NCBI RefSeq assembly: GCF_002863865.1
Contig: NZ_CP022684.1
Location: 702,931-766,930, forward strand
Direction of reading: 5' to 3'
DNA length: 64,000 bases
DNA from: Ketobacter alkanivorans
GTDB lineage: Bacteria > Pseudomonadota > Gammaproteobacteria > Pseudomonadales > Ketobacteraceae
A program made the position numbers and the translations under genes. Below the pieces are notes generated by a model. The model was not told the origin of the DNA. It saw only the letters and a list, made by a program, of their open reading frames with translations, and searched no databases. The first letter of the stretch is position 1. Every line of letters begins with the position of its first letter. This document shows positions 46,884 to 54,152 of the stretch, piece after piece.

Positions 46884-47992
46884 GCTGGCTCCTCTGTCTT
46901 AACGGTACGGCTGTCTTGGGCGACCCCTTCGATCACATGCAAAGTCTGCGTTGGGAAGGCAAACTCAGCGCCATGCTCCTGCACTATTTCAGCAACTTTA
47001 AACAACACATCCTGCTTCACTTCATGGAATTTGACCCAATTGGTGGTGACCGTCATGCAGTAAATAAAAAAGTCCAACGAGGAGGCGCCATACTGATTAA
47101 AGTTCACAATCAACGTTTGGTTGTGATCAACTTCAGGATGTTCTGCAAGCATGGCTTTCACGGCACTGACAATGCTCGGTAACTTGGCAACATCATCGTA
47201 TCGCACCCCCATGGTTTCATAGATCCGACGGTGGCTCATACGGGACGGATTCTCCAGCGCAATACTGGTAAAGGTAGAATTCGGCACATAAAGCGGACGC
47301 TTATCAAACGTGCGAATAACGGTAAGACGCCAGCCAATGTGCTCGATGGTACCTTCGATATTGCGATCCGGTGAGCGCACCCAATCACCAACAGAAAAAG
47401 GCCGATCCAGATACACCATCAAACCGCCAAAAAAGTTGGCCAACAGATCCTTGGCTGCAAAGCCCACTGCGATGCCACCGATACCACCAAAGGCCAACAC
47501 ACCAGACACCGAGATGCCCATCGACTGGGCAATCACCAGACCACCGGTGATAATCACCGATAAGCGCAGCAGTTTGGCTAAGGCCGTTACCGTGGTTTCA
47601 TCTAAAGGCTGCTGGGTATAACCGGGCGTTTTCAGCAGCTCTTCGGCTTTGGAAATCATACGGATCACAAACCATAACACCACACTGATAATCATCACCA
47701 GAAAGGCAGGTTTTACGAGGTTGTTAATGGACTCATCCATCATGGGCTCCATGATTTCTGCAGCCATTCGGGTGCCGATGATCAGCATGAAGGCCCGCGA
47801 AGGTTTGCGCACCGCCCACAGCAATGCGTCATCCCACAGGTTTTTGGTTTTGGAAAATTGTATTTCAAGACGATCGTAAAATTTCTTGGCAATAAAATTG
47901 GCCAGCAAGGTGATAAATATCACCGCGAACACCTGTAAAACCCAATCCTGATTTCCGTTCAAATGCTGCCACCATCGCTCTAGCGTATCCAC
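46880..47992 (-). CDS. MscS-family mechanosensitive ion channel
   Basis: A 370-aa channel protein with about four or five N-terminal membrane helices, the pore helix around VLAFGGIGGIAVGFAAKDLLANFFGG and a cytoplasmic beta domain with PFSVGDWV. It releases solutes on hypo-osmotic shock. It begins with GTG directly abutting the nagZ stop; AGGAG for it lies inside the nagZ end. The stop overlaps hpt by 4 bases. Confidence 0.93.
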   Translation of the reverse strand: MDTLERWWQHLNGNQDWVLQVFAVIFITLLANFIAKKFYDRLEIQFSKTKNLWDDALLWAVRKPSRAFMLIIGTRMAAEIMEPMMDESINNLVKPAFLVMIISVVLWFVIRMISKAEELLKTPGYTQQPLDETTVTALAKLLRLSVIITGGLVIAQSMGISVSGVLAFGGIGGIAVGFAAKDLLANFFGGLMVYLDRPFSVGDWVRSPDRNIEGTIEHIGWRLTVIRTFDKRPLYVPNSTFTSIALENPSRMSHRRIYETMGVRYDDVAKLPSIVSAVKAMLAEHPEVDHNQTLIVNFNQYGASSLDFFIYCMTVTTNWVKFHEVKQDVLFKVAEIVQEHGAEFAFPTQTLHVIEGVAQDSRTVKTEEPA

Positions 47993-49039
47993 TTACTGCG
48001 CTCCTGATTCTTCAATAGATAGATTATTCAACGGATTGTTAATGGTTTGTCTTATGTTTTGATAACGGGGGCTCTGCTGCAGCGCCTCCCAAACCGGACG
48101 CTGACGAGCCAACATCGCCTGTAGCCGAACCTGATCTGCCTGTTTGCCTTGTGTTTCCAGCCAGTTCAAGACTTCATCTGCACCATCGGGTTTATTACAC
48201 ACCAACACCATGTCACATCCCGCTTGCAATGCTGCGTCTGCCCGCTGGGCATAACCTCCGGCTACTGCGGCACCTTCCATGGTGAGATCATCACTGAAAA
48301 TCACGCCGTTGAAGCGCAGTTGCTCACGCAGTACGGTTTGCAGCCAGAAAGAAGAAAAGCCCGCAGGCTGCTGATCCACATTGGTGTAAATAACATGGGC
48401 AGGCATGACCGCATCAATCTCAGCGGCCAACTGCGTAAATGGTTGCATGTCCACCGATGTAATTTGCTCGAGGCTCCGCTCATCCACAGGTATCGCCACA
48501 TGGGAATCCGCCTCCACCCAGCCATGCCCCGGAAAGTGCTTGCCGGTGGCTGCCATGCCAGCTTCGTGCATACCCGCCACATAGGCCCGACCCAGCGCCA
48601 CAACGGCCGCAGGATCTTTGTGTAACGAGCGATCACCAATAACTGAACTGCGGCCAACCTCAAGATCCAGTACCGGTGCAAAGGAAATATCCAATCCCAA
48701 TGCCAGCATTTCTGAGGCCATCAACCAGCCCCAGTCACGGGCCCGAACCAATGCTGCGCCGGTGTCCTGATCGTATAACGCCCCCAAACGAGCCAGCGGA
48801 GGCAGGCGCGTTACGCCATCACGAATCCGCTGTACTCTGCCCCCCTCCTGATCAATAGCCAATAGCAACTGGGGGCGCACATCGCGCACCGCAGCAACCA
48901 GGTCACGCACCTGGGCCACAGACTCGATATTACGGGAAAACAGTATTACGCCACCCGTGCCGGGGTGCTGAAGGCGTTTGATATCCTGTTTGGAAAGAAC
49001 CGTGCTTTCCAGGTCCAGCATGAGTGGGCCCATGACCAT
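47993..49039 (-). CDS. nagZ: Beta-N-acetylhexosaminidase NagZ
   Basis: Cytoplasmic glycoside hydrolase family 3 enzyme (348 aa from the ATG at 49039) removing N-acetylglucosamine from anhydromuropeptides in cell-wall recycling. GPLMLDLES at the start, KHFPGHGWVEADSH with the His/Asp pair and the nucleophile in FSDDLTMEG are typical. An upstream GTG at 49075 gives an atypical extension; AGGAG lies 12 bases before 49039. It lies 55 bases after the L,D-transpeptidase. Confidence 0.93.
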   Translation of the reverse strand: MVMGPLMLDLESTVLSKQDIKRLQHPGTGGVILFSRNIESVAQVRDLVAAVRDVRPQLLLAIDQEGGRVQRIRDGVTRLPPLARLGALYDQDTGAALVRARDWGWLMASEMLALGLDISFAPVLDLEVGRSSVIGDRSLHKDPAAVVALGRAYVAGMHEAGMAATGKHFPGHGWVEADSHVAIPVDERSLEQITSVDMQPFTQLAAEIDAVMPAHVIYTNVDQQPAGFSSFWLQTVLREQLRFNGVIFSDDLTMEGAAVAGGYAQRADAALQAGCDMVLVCNKPDGADEVLNWLETQGKQADQVRLQAMLARQRPVWEALQQSPRYQNIRQTINNPLNNLSIEESGAQ

Positions 49040-49094
49040 GGCAACAACAAACTCCTGATTTTGTGCTCTGAACACCCGAGGCTAATGCCAAGGG

Positions 49095-49580
49095 TTATGG
49101 CGCGATGATAACTCTGTCACCCGGCCCAACCTGTTCAAACAGGTGGATAACATCCGCATTACGCATACGAATACAACCATGGGAAAGCGGCTCGCCCATT
49201 GGTTCAGTGTCCGGGGTGCCATGAATATAAATGTATCTGCGCTGGGAATCCACGTTGCCGCCGCGATTCACGCCCTTTTCTTCGCCACACAGCCAGAGAA
49301 TGCGGGACAATATCCAGTCCCGATGGGGGTACTGTTGGGCCAGCTCCTGGCTGTAGATTTCCCCGGTGGGCCTACGCCCCACGAACACCGCCCCCTCAGG
49401 CTGACCAGCACCGATACAGGCTCGGATACGATGCTTCCCCAACGGGGTCTGGTTGGAGCCGGACTGGTAGCCTGTGCCTTTCAAGGCCGTCGAAACGGGC
49501 CAACTGGCCAGCATGGTTTCACCTTGCCAAAGCTGCAGTAATTGCTTCTGAATCGATATCCGTATCTCAAGCTCAGTCAT
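49095..49580 (-). CDS. L,D-transpeptidase (YkuD domain) without signal peptide
   Basis: A 161-aa YkuD-domain protein. The catalytic motif SHGCIRMRNADV holds Cys136, with His134 and His120 in the expected places. L,D-transpeptidases cross-link or modify peptidoglycan, normally outside the membrane, but this one starts directly at the catalytic domain with no hydrophobic leader or membrane anchor. A cytosolic role in recycling of muropeptides is possible; so is a missed start, though none is evident because the gene overlaps psrA by 4 bases. It lies between psrA and nagZ. Confidence 0.9.
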   Translation of the reverse strand: MTELEIRISIQKQLLQLWQGETMLASWPVSTALKGTGYQSGSNQTPLGKHRIRACIGAGQPEGAVFVGRRPTGEIYSQELAQQYPHRDWILSRILWLCGEEKGVNRGGNVDSQRRYIYIHGTPDTEPMGEPLSHGCIRMRNADVIHLFEQVGPGDRVIIAP

Positions 49581-50251
49581 AAAGGTTGGTCTTCGGGCCG
49601 AGCCTGGGCCGGAGGTTCGGCATGGGAGGCGTTTTTCAAACCCGCCGCCATAAAGCTGGTAAGACTATTAACAATAAAGTCGACTGACCCCCTGTGACCG
49701 GTGTCGTTCACCGCCATGGCCCGCAAGGCATCAAAGTTAGACATGGTGAAGATCGCCGTGCCCAGAGCAAAATGGGTATGCCAAAACAGCTCCTCGGCGG
49801 TAGCCCCAGGCAATGCCGGTTTCAACAGCCGTGCATAGCGCTGGAACGCGTCCCCATAACGCAGACTGATGAAATTACGCACATGGGCCTGGGATTGGGT
49901 ATACGCCAAACCCAGCAGACGCATAAACGCGGTAGCCCGATTAGTATTACGGCCATGGACTTCATAAATGGAGCCTGACAGCACCCGAAGTAATGACTCC
50001 ACATTGATGGACTCGGGCTCTTGTTCCAACTCACTCAAACGACGGTCAATCTCTGCCACCAGAGGTTCCAGAAACCGCTCAAAAACCGCCTGTATCAGTG
50101 CCTTTTTTGAGCCGAAATGATAATTGACCGCTGCCAGGTTAACCCCGGCGGTGCTGGTGATGGTGCGCAATGAGGTCTCAGCGAACCCTCGCTCAGCAAA
50201 CAGTGCCTCCGCTGCATCCAGGATTCGCTCTACCGTTTCTTTTTGTGCCAT
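49577..50251 (-). CDS. psrA: TetR-family transcriptional regulator PsrA
   Basis: A 224-aa regulator. The first 60 residues (ERILDAAEALFAERGFAETS, VNLAAVNYHFGSKKALI) form the TetR HTH and are nearly identical, from memory, to Pseudomonas PsrA, a repressor relieved by long-chain fatty acids, controlling beta-oxidation genes, rpoS and itself. Two PsrA-like boxes lie 49-75 bases upstream of its ATG. The gene begins a six-gene minus-strand unit. Position relative to nagZ and lexA matches PA3005-PA3007. Confidence 0.92.
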   Translation of the reverse strand: MAQKETVERILDAAEALFAERGFAETSLRTITSTAGVNLAAVNYHFGSKKALIQAVFERFLEPLVAEIDRRLSELEQEPESINVESLLRVLSGSIYEVHGRNTNRATAFMRLLGLAYTQSQAHVRNFISLRYGDAFQRYARLLKPALPGATAEELFWHTHFALGTAIFTMSNFDALRAMAVNDTGHRGSVDFIVNSLTSFMAAGLKNASHAEPPAQARPEDQPL

Positions 50252-50299
50252 AACTCAAGATTCCTGACAGGGGTTCAACAACGGGCTTCGAACCACCAT

Positions 50300-50330
50300 A
50301 AACGATCGTTTGAAACTTACGTTTGCAAAC
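50300..50330 (-). promoter_or_regulatory. Tandem PsrA-like boxes upstream of psrA
   Basis: AAAC-GATC-GTTTG (50300-50312) and GAAAC-TTAC-GTTTG (50312-50325) match the PsrA consensus (G/C)AAAC-N2-4-GTTT(G/C); GTTTGCAAAC (321-330 of that stretch) adds a palindrome. They lie between the psrA start and the end of the outer-membrane gene, suggesting autoregulation of the psrA unit. Confidence 0.72.
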
Positions 50331-50354
50331 TGTCCCTGTCAAGAAAACCGGTCA

Positions 50355-51584
50355 TTAAAAATACCGAATCAACTCCAATTGGAGCAAGTCATTGCGGCTA
50401 CTCTGAGCCAGTTTATAGAGTGGATCGAAAGAGCCATTGGCCAGATCATCCTGGCTGGGCGGGGTCTTGCTGTGAAAAAATAAAGCGTCCAGGCTCACCA
50501 TCCAGACGTCGCCCAGGCGGCGACTGGCTTCCAGACTGAAGACCCGCTCGTTGGTCTTGTGATCATAAATAATGCCACCTAACATCTCGGTGGAGGCCTC
50601 GTCATTCAAGGCCCAACGCAACCCCAAGGCAATGTCGTTTTCCAGGTAGTAGGAAGATGGGCTCTCTTTACCGCGCTCATCATAATTGTACTCGGACACA
50701 ATTCCGAGATCCGAGACGCCATCAAACAGGCCTTCGAGTGTGTACTCAAACCCAAAAACCGTGGCGAAATATCGCCCTGACTCAGTGCCGCTGCGGTTTA
50801 ACGCCTCCATTTTCAACAACCAGGCATCGTAGTTATATTGCAGCTCCAGCCCGAACTGATCTATGACCGGATAGAAAGGAACCGGCTCACCCTGCGCATT
50901 GATACGGCGGAACTCAGGGTCGCGAGAGGTGCCACCAAAGTAGGATAACGCCAACTCCCATGCTTCAATGGAGGTAGACCAGCGTGCCGCAATGTCGACC
51001 CGCTTGTCTTCAGCGCCAGACTCGTAATCCGCATCATCGCTGGAGATCACCAAAGGCCCCCTGGGCCAGCCATCCTCCCCAGGGAAAGTGCGCTCCCGAA
51101 ACCCTACCAGAGCAAACAGATCCACGATGCCCCAGTCGGATACCAAGGAAAGATTGATCATGGGCTGGCCTAATTTGGCCTCGCCGTCTGTGCGCTCCAC
51201 CAGATCCGACTGGTTAACGATGTCGACCAAGTGCTGAAACTCGGTAACACCCCAGAATACGGTTCGCACCCCACTGCGCAACTCCCAATCATCTGCCACA
51301 TGAATCCAGGCCAAGTCCTGAATATCCCCATGGGTTCGCTCGTCATCGGCCTCCGACCAGCGATAAAACGCCTCAAACTGGAATAAATCCGCACCATCAT
51401 TCCAATCATGCACGTATTCCCCCCGCACACTGACCGAGGCCGCATCATCACCCACACCATAAGGTGGATTCTGCGGCAAGTATCGATATTCAGCCCCCAG
51501 CTCAAAATCCCAATCTCCCGCCTGCACAGCCGAAACCGTCAGCCAAGGCAGAATCAATGCAACCAAAACGACTCGCGACCTCAT
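50355..51584 (-). CDS. Predicted outer-membrane beta-barrel protein
   Basis: A 409-aa protein with a signal peptide (about 1-22, ending VQA) and then alternating short beta stretches with aromatic residues (for example WDFELGAEYRYLPQ and VSLDALFFHS), ending in LIRYF, the aromatic terminus of outer-membrane barrels. Porin or alginate-export-like barrels are possible, but I cannot name the family or cargo. It lies between psrA and the DUF6763 gene, where Pseudomonas has none. A dyad lies about 35-47 bases upstream of its start. Confidence 0.8.
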   Translation of the reverse strand: MRSRVVLVALILPWLTVSAVQAGDWDFELGAEYRYLPQNPPYGVGDDAASVSVRGEYVHDWNDGADLFQFEAFYRWSEADDERTHGDIQDLAWIHVADDWELRSGVRTVFWGVTEFQHLVDIVNQSDLVERTDGEAKLGQPMINLSLVSDWGIVDLFALVGFRERTFPGEDGWPRGPLVISSDDADYESGAEDKRVDIAARWSTSIEAWELALSYFGGTSRDPEFRRINAQGEPVPFYPVIDQFGLELQYNYDAWLLKMEALNRSGTESGRYFATVFGFEYTLEGLFDGVSDLGIVSEYNYDERGKESPSSYYLENDIALGLRWALNDEASTEMLGGIIYDHKTNERVFSLEASRRLGDVWMVSLDALFFHSKTPPSQDDLANGSFDPLYKLAQSSRNDLLQLELIRYF

Positions 51585-51917
51585 TCACACACTCCCAAAG
51601 TATCACCCTGTCACAAAATGACGAAACGTCACGCTATCGCTTTTATCAGGCCCAGTCAACCGATCACCCTGCCTACGGGCTTTAGATTTTTATGCACCTT
51701 AGCTGCATCTGTTTAGCGCAGACGTATATAAAAATAGCAGCGTTTAGCAGGCTGTCATGGCTAAGCCTATGTTTCTGGTGGAGTAATAGCCGACCCGCCG
51801 CGATTACAGACAATCCTTAGAGGCACGGCACCCTAAATATTTTCGTGTCGAATCTTCAGTCTGCGCCATACTGCCACAAAATAGTAATGGAGCGGATCAA
51901 ACTCAAGTGAGGCTGCC
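51585..51917. other. Divergent regulatory region between the barrel and DUF6763 genes
   Basis: About 330 bases. The only clear structure is a 13-bp dyad TGACG-AAA-CGTCA at 51619-51631 close to the barrel gene start, a possible operator. Towards the other gene no strong promoter was identified by eye. No frame long enough for a gene stands out. Confidence 0.5.
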
Positions 51918-52247
51918 ATGTTGAAACGTATTCAACCAGAAGTTGGCGTGTGGTATGAAAACACAGAACAGGAAACCCTGTTTGAAGTGGTTTCCATAGA
52001 TGACGACAGCAGCACGCTGGCATTGCAGTATTTTGACGGTGAGCTGGAGGAAATCGAGCTGGAGGCCTTCGTTCAGCTACGCCTGAAGGTAATCGATCAA
52101 CCTGAAGACTGGTCCGGCCCCTATGAAATAGATCAGGAGGATCGTGACGATCACGAGTTTAGCGGTGTAAGTAACGAACACGACAATGAATATTTTCCGT
52201 TTGATGATTTTGAGTCGGGAGGCGTGCGCGTCTACGACGATTACTGA
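51918..52247 (+). CDS. DUF6763-family acidic protein
   Basis: A 109-aa, strongly acidic protein. The N-terminus with VGVWYENTEQETLFEVVSID, then YFDGELEEIELEAF and EDWSGPYEIDQED, matches the small gammaproteobacterial DUF6763 family as I remember it. No signal peptide. GTGAGG precedes the ATG. A terminator hairpin follows, so it is a single gene. Function unknown. Confidence 0.85.
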   Translation: MLKRIQPEVGVWYENTEQETLFEVVSIDDDSSTLALQYFDGELEEIELEAFVQLRLKVIDQPEDWSGPYEIDQEDRDDHEFSGVSNEHDNEYFPFDDFESGGVRVYDDY

Positions 52248-52267
52248 GTTCCACCCCACCTCGCTTT

Positions 52268-52289
52268 AGGGGCTTTCGGGCCCCTTTTT
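52268..52289 (+). terminator. Rho-independent terminator after the DUF6763 gene
   Basis: AGGGGC and GCCCCT form a 6-bp GC-rich stem around a six-base loop, followed by TTTTT. Confidence 0.82.
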
Positions 52290-52334
52290 AATGCCCTGAA
52301 TTAATTAACATTTTTATTTTCAATTTCAAACCTG

Positions 52335-52350
52335 CTGTATATAATAACAG
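52335..52350 (+). promoter_or_regulatory. SOS (LexA) box 1 upstream of lexA
   Basis: CTGT-ATATAATA-ACAG is a perfect CTGT-N8-ACAG LexA operator, 57 bases before the lexA start. Its AT core may also serve as a -10 element. Confidence 0.92.
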
Positions 52351-52353
52351 TAA

Positions 52354-52369
52354 CTGTATAAACTAACAG
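52354..52369 (+). promoter_or_regulatory. SOS (LexA) box 2 upstream of lexA
   Basis: CTGT-ATAAACTA-ACAG, again a perfect CTGT-N8-ACAG operator, begins 3 bases after box 1. Tandem boxes are usual for lexA autorepression. Confidence 0.92.
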
Positions 52370-52407
52370 CTACTCTCCAACTCCCCCTAACATCAATGGG
52401 CGACAGC

Positions 52408-53019
52408 ATGGAAAAACTGACCAAGCGACAGGCGGAAATTCTCGCCCTGATCAAGACCTATATCGAAGAAGACGGCATGCCGCCAACTCGCATGGAAATC
52501 GCGGCTACATTTGGCTTCCGCTCACCCAACGCAGCAGAGGAACACCTGCGCACGCTGGCCCGCAAGGGTTATATCGAAATGCTGCCCGGCTCATCTCGCG
52601 GCATTCGCTTAATCAGTCAGGATGATGATGAAGAGCCAGGCCTGCCCATCATTGGTCAAGTGGCTGCAGGGCAACCGGTACTGGCGCAGGAAAACATACT
52701 CGGGCGCTGCGAGGTGAACCCCAGCTTCTTTAAACCCAAGGCAGATTATTTTCTGCGGGTAAAAGGGCTAAGCATGATAGATGCAGGAATTTTAGAGGGG
52801 GATCTACTGGCCGTACACAAAACCAAGGATGCCCAGAAAGGTCAAATCATAGTGGCGCGCATTGGTGACGAAGTCACCGTCAAACGCTTTGATCGCAAAC
52901 GCAACAAAATCATATTGTTACCCGAAAACTCAGACTTCGAGCCCATCGAGGTGGACAGTCGCAGCGATGATTTTGAAATTGAAGGATTGGCGGTAGGGAT
53001 CGTTCGTGACGGAATCTAA
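52408..53019 (+). CDS. lexA: LexA repressor
   Basis: SOS repressor of 203 aa from the ATG at 52408 ([13 protein letters not shown]. coli is 202 aa). An in-frame ATG at 52396 lies four codons upstream. The winged-helix DNA-binding domain spans about 1-70, the self-cleavage Ala-Gly is in VAAGQP, and the catalytic Ser/Lys pair lies in KGLSMIDAG and EVTVKRF. Two perfect boxes precede it. sulA, which follows lexA in Pseudomonas, is absent here; the next gene converges. Confidence 0.97.
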   Translation: MEKLTKRQAEILALIKTYIEEDGMPPTRMEIAATFGFRSPNAAEEHLRTLARKGYIEMLPGSSRGIRLISQDDDEEPGLPIIGQVAAGQPVLAQENILGRCEVNPSFFKPKADYFLRVKGLSMIDAGILEGDLLAVHKTKDAQKGQIIVARIGDEVTVKRFDRKRNKIILLPENSDFEPIEVDSRSDDFEIEGLAVGIVRDGI

Positions 53020-53030
53020 ACAAATGCCTG

Positions 53031-53306
53031 TTAATGCAGCACGCCGGACACATCATCAAACTCTTCTGCCATAGCAGAAGAGTCACTGCGATCCTCATGG
53101 GCTTCCAGCACATGGCCATAAACCTCACCCACGGCCTGCACTCCGGCGCTTACCATCGCTTTGCCGACATCCAAAGAATGCTCTGATAGCAGCACGCGAA
53201 CCTCATCGGAAAACTTGATTTCCACTAAAGGCGAACCTACTCCGTCTGCTCGACGCAATACAATTTCACCGGACTCAAGTTCAACAATTTCTAAAAGAGA
53301 GGACAT
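53031..53306 (-). CDS. Small protein of unknown function convergent with lexA
   Basis: A 91-aa protein from the ATG at 53306 (AAAGG 8 bases upstream; a longer in-frame start at 53402 gives an unlikely hydrophobic lead). It begins MSSLLEIVELESGEIVLRRADG, continues IKFSDEVRVLLSEHSLDVGKAMVSAGVQAVGE, and has an acidic tail. Place and pattern recall the short unknown gene after lexA-sulA in Pseudomonas (PA3009 region). A perfect 10-bp hairpin lies inside its 3' coding end. No function known. Confidence 0.7.
   Translation of the reverse strand: MSSLLEIVELESGEIVLRRADGVGSPLVEIKFSDEVRVLLSEHSLDVGKAMVSAGVQAVGEVYGHVLEAHEDRSDSSAMAEEFDDVSGVLH
53060..53083. repeat. Perfect 10-bp-stem palindrome in the small convergent gene
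   Basis: ACTCTTCTGC-CATA-GCAGAAGAGT, lying about 40 bases after the lexA stop and within the C-terminal codons of the opposite-strand gene. It has no U-tract. It may be a transcription barrier or a binding site. Confidence 0.6.
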
Positions 53307-53472
53307 TAAACAAACCTTTTGCATGGAAGTGTTTGAAGCAACAGCAAAAATTCCAAAAATATCGATTTTTATCGGAAAAATCACCTTAAAAGCGCTGCTC
53401 AATCGGCGGAGATACTAACATGCGAGGTGTTGCTGTCACAAATAAATCCCCCCCTTCACTGATACAAAATTA

Positions 53473-53988
53473 CTACCACTCAGACAGAAGTTGCCTGATT
53501 TCATCTATCATATTTGAAAGATTGTTATACCAATCATGCAGTTGCGCAAACTCATCGATGTCCGTCATCACACGAACCTCAATGGCATTCAAATTGACAG
53601 CTTCCTTGGGTGTGCTATTGGCTTGCGGGTTTACCTGATTGATCTGTTGCCAAACCCTTATCATGTCATTCAACCAACTACCTTGATTGGATTCCAGCTG
53701 GTAAACACGTTGCAATTCACTGATTGACTTACCTCTATCGCTCGCCTGCTGCAAAAACTCTCCCAGCGAGGTTGATCCGTCATAGGGCTCATCATAGGTA
53801 TTAGCCACTTCCCAAATAAAGCAACGGTAAGCCCCAACCAAGTGAAACAAACACGATTCCCGATGCGCAGCCAGCAGCGCTTTGCGGTTGATAACCGACT
53901 CATCATGTTCCATGTTTTCAATCGCTTCCAGATAGAAGCGAGCAAAATAACGCTTCTGATTTGACCCGCTTAGCATGTGCTTTGCCAT
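53473..53988 (-). CDS. DUF6586-family protein
   Basis: A 171-aa, mainly helical, soluble protein. The opening RYFARFYLEAIENMEHD, the ALLAAHRESCLFHLVGAYRCFIWEVANTY helix and the end WYNNLSNMIDEIRQLLSEW correspond to the Pseudomonas protein between lexA and topA (PA3010-like). Function unknown. Confidence 0.8.
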   Translation of the reverse strand: MAKHMLSGSNQKRYFARFYLEAIENMEHDESVINRKALLAAHRESCLFHLVGAYRCFIWEVANTYDEPYDGSTSLGEFLQQASDRGKSISELQRVYQLESNQGSWLNDMIRVWQQINQVNPQANSTPKEAVNLNAIEVRVMTDIDEFAQLHDWYNNLSNMIDEIRQLLSEW

Positions 53989-54152
53989 GTGAGAGCTAAC
54001 TCCTAGATATGATTCACTATTCTACTCAGACCCAGAAAAAACCACTAGTGCGGATAATTTCCAATCCTTAACTATACTTTCAAATACAAGCACGAATTTC
54101 GCACATAGTTTGCTGATTTTTTTCAAGTTTTGAAGTAAAGCGGATAACCATA

